A DNA stretch of 64,000 bases, taken from NCBI GenBank assembly GCA_038845865.1, contig JAWBQJ010000001.1:248001-312000 (forward strand). Direction: 5' to 3'. This document shows, in pieces, positions 52,390 through 61,030 of the stretch (position 1 is its first letter; the number at the start of each line of letters is the position of its first letter). The position numbers and the translations under genes were made by a program. The notes beneath the pieces are model-generated. The model was not told where the DNA came from and ran no database searches. It saw nothing but the letters and a program-made list of their open reading frames with translations. Source of the stretch: Desulfurococcaceae archaeon (GTDB lineage: Archaea > Thermoproteota > Thermoprotei_A > Sulfolobales > Desulfurococcaceae).

Positions 52390-55300
52390 GTGGTGATGCT
52401 CATTAACGGAAAAGCGTCTGAAGCCGTTGTGGCCGCACCTCGAATAGAGCTCAAAGTGCACGGAATTTACAGGCACGCGTGCCCCAATTGTGGAGGGCCC
52501 ATTAGTGATTTGAGGCTCCTCTACAAGGCTCCCTGCGAGAGGTGCTTGCCCGAAGACCGGTTTAATAGGGTAATTAGCGAGGTTAGCGGTGAAGCCAATA
52601 GGTTAGAGCTATTGAAGAAGTACCGGGAACTCTTAACAGTTGAAGGTAACATCAAGAAGCTGGTCGATGAGGAGGCAGAGCTAAATGAGTTCGAAGAGTT
52701 CTTTAAGAGCGCTACCAGGGGTTTTAAAATGTGGAGCGCTCAAAGGATGTGGGCTAAGAGGCTATTACGAAGGGAATCCTTTTGCATAATTGCACCAACG
52801 GGAACAGGTAAAACCGTCTTTTCACTCGTGGCTACACTATATAGGGCCCTTAAAGTTAAAGGGAAGAACAGGAAATGCTACTTAGCATTCCCTACAACAC
52901 CCTTACTCCTACAGGCATGGAGTAAGCTACTTAAGTTTGCTGAGAACATCGGAGTTAAGGTTTGTACACAGGACGACTGGCATAGCGACTGCCTCAGAGT
53001 AATATGTATCCATGGAAGGCTGAGTAAGAGGGAGAGGGAATTCTACGACGAGAGATTGAGGAACGAGGACTACGACATCTTGCTAACCACAAGTGCTTAC
53101 ATGCATAGGCATGGAGACGTTATACCTAAGGGGGTCTACGACCTGGTAGTGATGGACGATGTAGATGCTGTACTGAGAAGCGGTAAGGCAGTACAGAGGT
53201 TGCTCAACGTGCTCGGTTTAAGTGATGATGCCGTAAATAAGGGGCTTGAACTAGTAAAACTTAAAGCTAGAATGGGCATTCTACCCCCCCAGGAGGCCGA
53301 GAAGACGAGAGCTCTCATAGAAGGCCTCGAAAGAGAATTAGAAGAGGCTAGAAGGGCGGTAAGTGATACTGTATTGATAGTTAACAGCGCTACTGGTAAA
53401 CCACGCGGTGCCTATTCCAAGCTATTCCGCGTGTTTCTAAACTTCGAAGCAGGCGCTAGGCCGGAGGCCATTAGGAACATAGTAGATACATACGTAATAC
53501 CGCCTCGTGATAAAGTCGAAGAGGTATTAATAGACATTTTAAGGAAGCTCCGTGGAGGCGTCCTCGTATTCGTCACCGTGGATAAGGGCATCGAGTACGC
53601 AGAGTACCTCGCAGCGAGGCTTAGGGAGCACGGTCTACGCGCAGAGGCTTTTCACTCGAAGAAGCAGGTAGGACTAGTGGAAAGGTTCGCGGCGGGCGAG
53701 ATAGACGTGATGATCAGCGTTGCAACGTATTATGGGGTTATGGTGCGCGGAATAGACCTACCCGAGAGAGTGAAGTACACCATATTCGTTGGTGTCCCAA
53801 GGCACAAGTTCAGCACGAAGCTTGAGGCCGTGCCACCGGCAGATCTTCTCAGGTTGCTCGTAATAGCGAGAGAGGCCCTTGAAGGCAGAGAAAGGGAGGA
53901 AGCAGATGTTCTCATCGGCCGGATTGCGAGGAGATTAAGAACAATGAGCCAGGGTGCTTTAGCCGTTTTAAGAGAAAAGCTCCTCCAAGCCTTGCAGGGA
54001 AAAGAAGGGGGGGAAATGCCAATACTCAAAGACCTGCTACGGGCATACGAGATTATTAAAAACAATTTGAATAAACCGGGTTTCTTGAACAAGCTTAGTA
54101 GACTAGGAGATGTGGCGTTAATTAGCGAAAACTCAGAAGTGTTCATCTTAGTACCCGATGTTGCAACGTACATTCAAGCAAGTGGTAGATGCTCGAGACT
54201 TTATCCAGGTGGCATCACGAAAGGGCTATCGGTAATAATTGTAGACGACGAAAGGCTCTTAAATGGATTGATTAAGAGGCTACGCTGGATCTTTGAGGGC
54301 TTTAAAATTTCAAAGTTGGAAGAGATTGATCTTGAAAGGCTTATCGAGGAGATCGAGGAAGAACGCGAATTCGTGAAGAAGGTCCTGAGTGGTGAAGTAC
54401 AAGCTGAAAAACAGCTCGAACTCGTTAAAACTGCTTTACTGGTGGTTGAATCGCCTAATAAAGCTCGCACCATAGCGAGCTTCTTTGGAAAGCCCAGTAT
54501 CAGGGTGATCGGCGAAGGCATTAAGGCGTACGAAGTGACAATCGGCAATTATATACTTGATATTGTTGCGAGTGGAGGACACGTATACGACCTGGTGGTA
54601 GACCAGGTATTGCCGGAAGCGCGTGGCTTCAGGCAACTATATGGCGTATTGGTGTCAAATAACGAAGACGAATTCATTCCCGTATACACCGATATAAAGA
54701 AGTGCGTGGATGGGCACCAATTCACCGAGGAAACACTAACGTGTCCTCGATGCGGGCGCCTAGCTGGTAGGAAACTCAATGTAATAGATGCCCTTAGAAA
54801 AATAGCCAGCGAGGTGGACGTAGTGTTCATTGGGACGGATCCCGATGCTGAAGGCGAGAAGATCGCGTGGGATCTCAAGGTGCTCTTAGAGCCGTACTCG
54901 GAAAGGGTATGGAGAGTCGAGTTTCACGAAGTAACGCGGAGAGCCGTCATCAACGCGATACTTAACCCCAGAGAGTTCGACCACCGGCTCGTGGAAGCCC
55001 AGATCGTGAGAAGGGTGGAAGATAGATGGCTTGGGTTTTCTCTCTCAGAGATAGTCCAGAAATATGCGTGGAAAGTATATTGCATAAAGTATTTATGTGG
55101 CAAGCACGTGGAAGACCTCCAAAACTGCTTTAGACCTAATAGAAACCTAAGTGCAGGTAGAGTTCAGACCCCTGTTTTAGAGTACGTGATAGAAGAGTAC
55201 AGAAAACACAAGGATCCAGCGTTCTTCAGCTACGTAGTCAGAGCGTGCCTCGAGGGAGACCGTAGACTTCGAGTAACGTTAAGCCACGAAGACGTGAAGA

Positions 55301-56469
55301 AGCTCGGTTTGCTAGATCGCGACGGCAGGCTGATCGGGTTCGGCAAGAAGGGCAAGGTAACGAGGCAACTGCTAGCGTTAGTAACGGTAGATGTCCTCGA
55401 GGAACGTGAAAACGAGGTCATGCCTCCTCCGCCCTTCACGACTGATACGTTGCTCGAAGAAGCGTCCAGGTTACTGGGCTTTTCCACAACCAAGACCATG
55501 GAGCTCGCACAAGAACTTTTCGAAATGGGCTTCATAACGTACCACAGAACGGATAGTACTCGAATAAGCGATGCAGGAATAGATGTCGCGAGGCAGTACC
55601 TCGAAGAGAGGTACGGACCTGCGAGGTTACTGGAGGTCTTTAAGCCTAGGACGTGGAGCACGAGCGGGGCACACGAGGCGATAAGACCTACTAGGCCTAT
55701 CGATGCCGATCACCTCGCCGAGCTTTTAAGGGAAGGTGCCATTATCACTGTGACCAGGGTGACAAGAGATCACCTTAAGCTCTACGATTTAATTTTTAGA
55801 AGGTTCATTGCGAGCCAGATGAAGCCCGCGAAAGTGCTTAAACAAAAATTAAAAGTGGAGTTACAAGTAAACGGTAACAAGATCGACGTTGAGAAAGACG
55901 TGATAGTGGGTATCTTGGATAAAGGCTACTCGGAAATCTACGAGAATATTCAAATAGAATTGGACCGGTTTGGTGGTGAAGGGGGCAAGATAACCGGCTT
56001 TATCGAGGACGTCAAGAGGCAGAAATACCCGTTACCGAGGTTTCACGATGTAATAAGGTGGATGAAGACGTGCGGCATTGGCAGGCCTAGTACTTATGCC
56101 AAAATAATTCAAACGCTCATAGACAGGAAATACGTCGCTGTCTCCAGGGTACGGAAAGCGTTTATCGTTAAGCGTCGGGGGAAAGAAGTGTTTGAGTTCC
56201 TCAAAGAATTGTACGGAGACCTCGTCAGCGTCAATAAAACAAGTGAGCTCGAAAGAGACATGGACCTGATCGAGAGAGGCGAGGTCAGCTATCAGCAGGT
56301 GTTAGCTAAGATATACAGGGAAGTTACTGAGCGTATCATTGGTAGAGAAGCAGACGCACAAGAACACGTAAAGAAGGAGCTGAAAAAATTCGTAAAAGAG
56401 CTCGAAGAAGGGGCTCACCCGTTACCGAGGGAATGCGTTGAAGGGCTTCTGCCGTGGATATCACCATAG
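52390..56469 (+). CDS. rgy: reverse gyrase
   Basis: 1359 residues. N-terminal zinc finger C31-C34-C49-C52, SF2 helicase Walker A APTGTGKT (K141), DDVD box (VVMDDVDAV), latch region, then topoisomerase IA domain: VVESPNKARTIASFFGKPS near 686, second zinc knuckle C..H..CPRC near 770-785, DPDAEGEKIAW near 816, SAGRVQTPVLEYV, and FITYHRTDSTRIS near 1049 with the catalytic Tyr. Adds positive supercoils, the hallmark of hyperthermophiles. At 1359 residues it is longer than many (about 1050-1250). No intein motifs found. The end overlaps the next gene by 16 bases. Confidence 0.97.
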   Translation: MVMLINGKASEAVVAAPRIELKVHGIYRHACPNCGGPISDLRLLYKAPCERCLPEDRFNRVISEVSGEANRLELLKKYRELLTVEGNIKKLVDEEAELNEFEEFFKSATRGFKMWSAQRMWAKRLLRRESFCIIAPTGTGKTVFSLVATLYRALKVKGKNRKCYLAFPTTPLLLQAWSKLLKFAENIGVKVCTQDDWHSDCLRVICIHGRLSKREREFYDERLRNEDYDILLTTSAYMHRHGDVIPKGVYDLVVMDDVDAVLRSGKAVQRLLNVLGLSDDAVNKGLELVKLKARMGILPPQEAEKTRALIEGLERELEEARRAVSDTVLIVNSATGKPRGAYSKLFRVFLNFEAGARPEAIRNIVDTYVIPPRDKVEEVLIDILRKLRGGVLVFVTVDKGIEYAEYLAARLREHGLRAEAFHSKKQVGLVERFAAGEIDVMISVATYYGVMVRGIDLPERVKYTIFVGVPRHKFSTKLEAVPPADLLRLLVIAREALEGREREEADVLIGRIARRLRTMSQGALAVLREKLLQALQGKEGGEMPILKDLLRAYEIIKNNLNKPGFLNKLSRLGDVALISENSEVFILVPDVATYIQASGRCSRLYPGGITKGLSVIIVDDERLLNGLIKRLRWIFEGFKISKLEEIDLERLIEEIEEEREFVKKVLSGEVQAEKQLELVKTALLVVESPNKARTIASFFGKPSIRVIGEGIKAYEVTIGNYILDIVASGGHVYDLVVDQVLPEARGFRQLYGVLVSNNEDEFIPVYTDIKKCVDGHQFTEETLTCPRCGRLAGRKLNVIDALRKIASEVDVVFIGTDPDAEGEKIAWDLKVLLEPYSERVWRVEFHEVTRRAVINAILNPREFDHRLVEAQIVRRVEDRWLGFSLSEIVQKYAWKVYCIKYLCGKHVEDLQNCFRPNRNLSAGRVQTPVLEYVIEEYRKHKDPAFFSYVVRACLEGDRRLRVTLSHEDVKKLGLLDRDGRLIGFGKKGKVTRQLLALVTVDVLEERENEVMPPPPFTTDTLLEEASRLLGFSTTKTMELAQELFEMGFITYHRTDSTRISDAGIDVARQYLEERYGPARLLEVFKPRTWSTSGAHEAIRPTRPIDADHLAELLREGAIITVTRVTRDHLKLYDLIFRRFIASQMKPAKVLKQKLKVELQVNGNKIDVEKDVIVGILDKGYSEIYENIQIELDRFGGEGGKITGFIEDVKRQKYPLPRFHDVIRWMKTCGIGRPSTYAKIIQTLIDRKYVAVSRVRKAFIVKRRGKEVFEFLKELYGDLVSVNKTSELERDMDLIERGEVSYQQVLAKIYREVTERIIGREADAQEHVKKELKKFVKELEEGAHPLPRECVEGLLPWISP

Positions 56470-57386
56470 GCGGGTTCAAAGTCATAAAGCTCTACGAAGA
56501 GGTGCCCGGTTGGAGACTGGGCGTAGTCCACATGCCGATCATCAAGGCAGCTTTCTCAATGAACATCGACAGCATAAGGCACGTAATACGCTATGCCGGC
56601 AAGATCGGCGTTAAGACCCTTGTACTACCGCCATTTATGCCTTACGGGGTGATCCCTAGAACTCTGAACGACGTATCGGCCATAAATGCCATTAGCGTCA
56701 ACAAGAAGAACCCCTACATCAGGATACTCAGGCGTCTATCCCGCCTAAACCTCCTCTCACTCGTATCCCCGCACGTTTTAGAAAAGTCCCGCATTGGGCC
56801 TTCTATCTCAAACATATTCATCGACGGAGAGACAGGTACCTGTAGGTTCTTCTCGAGAAAAATAGCTCTTTCTGCGAAAGAGCTGGAGCTGGGTATAAGA
56901 CCTGGTAGTAAGCTGGATATCATAAGCGACAACTACTTACGTTACACTGTGCTACTAGAAGAGGATCTTTTAATGCCAGAGCTCGCGAGGTTCCTGGCAT
57001 TTACAGGCGTTGATGTGATTATCACCTCTACGTGTAACGGTGTACTAGAAGGCATGGGGCTGGTGGATCTGCTCCGCTCGCTCCAGGTGTTCGTATTAGC
57101 TCCCATAGTACACGTTGGTTCAGTCGTAGGAGGGGTATCAAGTAGGTTTGTAAGCACGTCGACCCTCATAGCCGTGCCTAACGGTGAACTGTTCGAATAC
57201 AGCGGTAATGAGGGCGGGGCCATAATAACTATTCCGCTTAAAACACTCAAAGAGTCTAGAAAAACCAGTGGTGCTGACAGGTTCGCACTTGCTTTAAAAA
57301 TATTAGCCAGGTACTTGAGAAATATAAATGTCACGGAGACGAAGATGCCGGTAAGGACTGGAAGCGTGATGCCACTTGACCGATGA
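56454..57386 (+). CDS. nitrilase-superfamily-like protein, catalytic residues lost
   Basis: 310 residues from GTG. Layout of carbon-nitrogen hydrolases: RLGVVHMPIIKAAFSMNIDS, an IGVKTLVLPPF strand, and LMPELARFLAFTGVDVIITST. In active enzymes these hold Glu (LPE), Lys and Cys; here the segments read LPPF and EEDLLMPE, so the Glu and Cys of the triad are missing. Probably a non-catalytic member. Overlaps the reverse gyrase end by 16 bases and the next gene by 11, so all three could be one transcript. Confidence 0.55.
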   Translation: MDITIGGFKVIKLYEEVPGWRLGVVHMPIIKAAFSMNIDSIRHVIRYAGKIGVKTLVLPPFMPYGVIPRTLNDVSAINAISVNKKNPYIRILRRLSRLNLLSLVSPHVLEKSRIGPSISNIFIDGETGTCRFFSRKIALSAKELELGIRPGSKLDIISDNYLRYTVLLEEDLLMPELARFLAFTGVDVIITSTCNGVLEGMGLVDLLRSLQVFVLAPIVHVGSVVGGVSSRFVSTSTLIAVPNGELFEYSGNEGGAIITIPLKTLKESRKTSGADRFALALKILARYLRNINVTETKMPVRTGSVMPLDR

Positions 57387-57735
57387 AAAGGTCATATTGC
57401 TTAAAACGGGGAGTTTTGGGGATCTCGTAAGGCTCGCCGCCTCAACCATCATACCACACCAGGTCATGACTTACCTGATAAAATTCAAGCACAGGGATAA
57501 AGTAATAATCGGGTTGCTGGGAGTATTCAGAGACTACTACAAATATTATGGATTACCGATATTCTACTATTATTCTTTCGACTCCAATGACCCTGTAGCA
57601 GTAGATGCGAACTACATTGTTATATATACCGGTGAAGACAGGTACGAACTATCGAAAAACCCGAAGCCTGGAATATCGATTCCGATAGTAACGCTAGCGG
57701 AAAAACCAGCATTTATTCCAGATGAGATATCGTAG
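57376..57735 (+). CDS. hypothetical protein
   Basis: 119 residues from TTG 57376. Strands and aromatic-rich middle (FRDYYKYYGLPIFYYYSF), a GSFGDLVRLAAS helix and a proline-rich end. Coupled to the nitrilase-like gene by an 11-base overlap. Not recognised. Possibly a partner of that gene. Confidence 0.55.
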   Translation: MTDEKVILLKTGSFGDLVRLAASTIIPHQVMTYLIKFKHRDKVIIGLLGVFRDYYKYYGLPIFYYYSFDSNDPVAVDANYIVIYTGEDRYELSKNPKPGISIPIVTLAEKPAFIPDEIS

Positions 57736-57751
57736 AAGCACAGTATGGCCA

Positions 57752-58150
57752 CTACCGTGGCCTTAAAATAATCCTCACGTCCATGACCTGCCAGTACTCT
57801 ACCTCCTGGTCTGGCGTTATCCTGCTACGTATCGTCTCGTCTATGGCATCTTTTGCTATTTCAAAGACCTCGAATGTCTCCACGTCCATTACTTGAACCT
57901 TATCACCAAGATCGGCTATTACCCTTCCAACCCTCTTCTCCACCATGGGGACTTCGACCTGCGTGTCTACGGGCGCTACTAGGACTTTTTTAGATTTCGA
58001 GATGAGGCTCACGGCGATCACAGTAGCCTTGGCACTTCCGTGTTTACCCGTTTTAGCTCTCGATATTTCAATTATTTTACAGGGTTCTCCGTCTATTACT
58101 ACAAAGCTCCCTACCTTTAGGTTACCTAGCGTTTCATACGTCTTGCTCAA
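57752..58150 (-). CDS. translation initiation factor aIF5A
   Basis: 132 residues. K36 in [12 protein letters not shown] is the site of hypusine/deoxyhypusine; an SH3-like domain and C-terminal OB fold follow. Promotes peptide-bond formation at stalling sequences. TTG 58150 has GGTG six bases upstream; the reading from 58159 adds three residues not found in typical aIF5A. Ends close to the convergent hypothetical gene. Confidence 0.93.
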   Translation of the reverse strand: MSKTYETLGNLKVGSFVVIDGEPCKIIEISRAKTGKHGSAKATVIAVSLISKSKKVLVAPVDTQVEVPMVEKRVGRVIADLGDKVQVMDVETFEVFEIAKDAIDETIRSRITPDQEVEYWQVMDVRIILRPR

Positions 58151-58204
58151 ACAGTTCACCTTTCTTGAAATACCGTTTAGGCTTTAATAAGCTGTAACAT
58201 AACC

Positions 58205-59341
58205 TTAAGTGGTTTCGCTAATAACCCTCGCCACGATGAACCTATTGTAGTCAACAAGCACTTTGATGTAACCGGTCAGCTTTGCATCGGTGGACTTATC
58301 TCCGGTGTCCACTAAAAGGGCATTTACATCGCGGATCTTCCTCTCCGTGGATACCACTATGATGTCCTCCTTATTTATCATTGAAAGGACTCGTGGGGAT
58401 ATTTGCTGGTTCCCCCTACCAAACAGAAACCCCTGACCTCCAATTGGGGTAACAACCAACTTAACCTTGCCATACCGTTCAATTACGTCTAGCAGGTCTT
58501 TTTCCCACGCATCTTTTACTAGCAGTTCGCGGTTCAGCACCACGTCAACGCCCAGTAGTGTGCAGTCCAAGCCTAACTTTCTACATACCGCCTTGACGGT
58601 GGAACCGGGTCCGAGTATGTAAGGGGTATTAGGTTCCATGGTCTCTACGATGTATTCTGCAATTGCCTCCTTGGCTAACTCCTCCTCCGTGCCGGAGTAC
58701 AGCGTTTTCGGTGCTTGCACTAGATTTTCATAGCTCGGCACGAGCAGATAGCCAAACAGCCTAACTACGAGCCTGTCTTCCCTGAACGCCTCCTCGTCCA
58801 CATCGAGAACTTCCCTCTCTACGAGCACGGTCATGCCTTTCAAAAACAAATCCAGTAGCCTGGCGGCTACGATGGGACTTACTGCGAACACCGAGCTGTA
58901 CATCTTCACGCCGCTTGGTACGCCTATTACCGGTAATGAGGTGCTTACTGATTCGCATATGTCGCGTGCCGTGCCGTCGCCACCTACAAAGACCAGTATG
59001 TCTACGGAGCTCCTCATCTTGGTAGCGGCCTTTATGGTATCTTCTCTACGTGTAATCTCCTTCCGCTCACCAATGACTTCTACTAACTTGGCACTGTGTT
59101 TACTTGCCTTAACGGCGTCTTCGCCCATTACACCGGCTACACTCACTATTTCAAAGTCCTCGGAGTTGATACCGTTGAGGAACATCAGTGCACGTTGAGG
59201 TGCGACAGGCTTAGCACCGCGCTCTAGGGCCTTAAAGTAAGCTTCTCCATCAGTACCCTTAAGCCCTACGGAACCCCCCATTCCGGCTATCGGGTTAACT
59301 ATGAAGCCCACTCGCTTGGAGGTCAAACTGCTCGCCACCAT
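58205..59341 (-). CDS. ATP-NAD kinase-like protein (COG3199 type)
   Basis: 378 residues. GFIVNPIAGMGG near 12, LVFVGGDGTARDI near 118 (GGDGT phosphate-donor motif), IGVPSGVKM and LGPGSTVKAV near 245. Resembles archaeal COG3199 kinases that phosphorylate NAD or a related substrate. Its ATG abuts the amidotransferase stop, so the two genes are probably co-translated. Confidence 0.8.
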   Translation of the reverse strand: MVASSLTSKRVGFIVNPIAGMGGSVGLKGTDGEAYFKALERGAKPVAPQRALMFLNGINSEDFEIVSVAGVMGEDAVKASKHSAKLVEVIGERKEITRREDTIKAATKMRSSVDILVFVGGDGTARDICESVSTSLPVIGVPSGVKMYSSVFAVSPIVAARLLDLFLKGMTVLVEREVLDVDEEAFREDRLVVRLFGYLLVPSYENLVQAPKTLYSGTEEELAKEAIAEYIVETMEPNTPYILGPGSTVKAVCRKLGLDCTLLGVDVVLNRELLVKDAWEKDLLDVIERYGKVKLVVTPIGGQGFLFGRGNQQISPRVLSMINKEDIIVVSTERKIRDVNALLVDTGDKSTDAKLTGYIKVLVDYNRFIVARVISETT

Positions 59342-60172
59342 TTACAGGCTGGCTATTTTCGTTAGCTTCTCGGGCTTAAGCCTGTAAATGCCCTCTTCGA
59401 GCGCGTACACGCTACCAGACATGTCTCCGGGCAGATATTCCTTTATCGTTATGGAACCAGCGAAAACTGCCCCGTCACCGCTGTACGCTACTATGGTGTA
59501 GTACTCCTTCAAATTATCGTCACGAGGTTCGCGGAGCCAGTGAGTCAGGTACAGGTAAGGGGAGTCTTTGAAGAGCACGAGTAGTACCGTATTGAGGGCG
59601 CTACCGCTTAAGACGTAGTTCTTGGCCTCGCTGTATGCCTCTACGACGCAGGTATCAACGTTTTCTCCCCCTTCCGCGCATGTAAGGACGTAATCCATTA
59701 CGTAGTGGCCGAGTAGTTCCGAGTCTACGCGGATCCAGGGATACACCCCTAGCTTCTCGGCGAGTGCTCTTTTATCTGCACCCCCGTTGTGTACGAACCA
59801 CGCCGCGCCGTTATCGGTTAACCTCATGAATGGATGCACGTAGTCTATGCCGTAAGGCTCTTTCGCGGATGCTTTACGTGCATGGAGTACGAGGTAGAGC
59901 GGCTGGTATTCGCTGATCTTCTTCGAGAAGAGGCTGATCACCCTCCTCGAAGACTCGTAGTATATTGGCTCTAGTGACTTGTGGTGAGCTACAACGGGTT
60001 GTTCCTTCAAAAGCCCCGCCGCGACGAGCCCCCACCCGTCGTCATGCGACTTGTGCTTGCCTCTACTGACCCGCTCCAGGTATGGGTCGTATTCGTTGCT
60101 TAGTACGAACGAGTTCAACACCACATCAAGGAGGTCTTTGTTGGTTTTGGACAGTGCTAGTATCCTACACAT
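59342..60172 (-). CDS. class II glutamine amidotransferase
   Basis: 276 residues. Cys2 (MCRILALS) is the Ntn nucleophile; HDDGWGLVAAG near 43, LVLHARKASA (Arg), and FVHNGG near 125 are the glutaminase site. No synthase domain is attached, so a partner protein or ligand must provide the ammonia acceptor. It is upstream of the ATP-NAD kinase-like gene and the two abut. Confidence 0.85.
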   Translation of the reverse strand: MCRILALSKTNKDLLDVVLNSFVLSNEYDPYLERVSRGKHKSHDDGWGLVAAGLLKEQPVVAHHKSLEPIYYESSRRVISLFSKKISEYQPLYLVLHARKASAKEPYGIDYVHPFMRLTDNGAAWFVHNGGADKRALAEKLGVYPWIRVDSELLGHYVMDYVLTCAEGGENVDTCVVEAYSEAKNYVLSGSALNTVLLVLFKDSPYLYLTHWLREPRDDNLKEYYTIVAYSGDGAVFAGSITIKEYLPGDMSGSVYALEEGIYRLKPEKLTKIASL

Positions 60173-60205
60173 ATTAAGCCCCTTTACCCGTAATGACTTA
60201 GCAGG

Positions 60206-60214
60206 GTATTTAAG
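60206..60214 (+). promoter_or_regulatory. TATA box for C/D sRNA 3
   Basis: GTATTTAAG, 30-38 bases before the C box at 60244, consistent with transcription start near 60238. Confidence 0.45.
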
Positions 60215-60237
60215 AACCGGCTGCTCTGCGTAAATGA

Positions 60238-60300
60238 AACCAGATGATGAGGGATCCGAACTCCGAGTGGACGATGAAGAGCTCTGTAGGCTGAAGAGCG
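60238..60300 (+). ncRNA. C/D box sRNA 3 (2'-O-methylation guide)
   Basis: C box ATGATGA (60244-60250), 12-base guide GGGATCCGAACT, D' box CCGA (60263-60266), C' box CGATGAA (60272-60278), 12-base guide GAGCTCTGTAGG (60279-60290), D box CTGA (60291-60294). Perfect C and D boxes and two 12-base intervals. Sits in the 276-base spacer between the amidotransferase and IorB genes; from 60301 to 60448 I see no further feature. Target not assigned. Confidence 0.7.
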
Positions 60301-60448
60301 TCGTGTCAAGTTAAATTGCCCCTGGCTACAGTACACGGCTACTCTGAGCAACTAAGAGATAAAGCACACTTCAACACTGTGCTGATTGGGGCAAGCGACG
60401 AGCATGGAAGTGTAATTGTAATTTAAGAACGTTATGGATGGGGCTCAT

Positions 60449-61030
60449 TTAAATTAATTCTAGTCCCTTTCTAAACGCTAGTAGCGAGGGCTTAATAGCG
60501 CGCTTCGATATGACTAACCCTATAGCCTCTTCAACGTTGCTCGTTTTCAAAATCCCCGACATCTTTATAAACGCACCAAGAACCACCATGTTTAAGGCCC
60601 TCGGATTTCCCGATTCAACTGCTGTTTTTCTAGCTGGTACTATTAGCGCTCCGGGTGCCAAGGACTTTAACCTTTGAATTACGTCATCTCGGCTACTCTC
60701 CGGGGTGTTGAAGCTCACTGAGTACGGTGGCCTATACTCGTTAGCCGCGATGAGCTTCCCGCCGGGTTTGAGGTAGTGGATGTTCCGCAACGTCTCGTAG
60801 AGTTCTAGGCCGAGTAAGTAGTCCGCGTCTCCTGGGCTAAATATTGGCGAGTAAACCTCTTCACCTATCCTCACATAGCTGACGACGCTCCCATACCTTT
60901 GAGCCATTCCGAGAGTTTCCCCCGTTCTAACCTGTAACCCCTCCAGCGTTGCCGCCACCGCTAGAACCCTGGCGAGGGTTAAACCGCCCTGGCCACCAAC
61001 AGAGGCTATGAGTATATTCGTGATTTTCAT
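60449..61030 (-). CDS. iorB: indolepyruvate ferredoxin oxidoreductase beta subunit
   Basis: 193 residues. IASVGGQGGLTLARVLAV near 9 is the POR gamma-type motif; GETLGMAQRYGSVVSYVR follows. Together with IorA oxidises aromatic 2-oxoacids to aryl-acyl-CoA with reduction of ferredoxin. Starts with a 4-base overlap after iorA (ATGA). Confidence 0.92.
   Translation of the reverse strand: MKITNILIASVGGQGGLTLARVLAVAATLEGLQVRTGETLGMAQRYGSVVSYVRIGEEVYSPIFSPGDADYLLGLELYETLRNIHYLKPGGKLIAANEYRPPYSVSFNTPESSRDDVIQRLKSLAPGALIVPARKTAVESGNPRALNMVVLGAFIKMSGILKTSNVEEAIGLVISKRAIKPSLLAFRKGLELI

Noticed and set aside
52390-56469. Intein in reverse gyrase because of its 1359-residue length
   Set aside because: No intein block A/B/G motifs (Cys start, HN-Cys end) found and all domains run in order.
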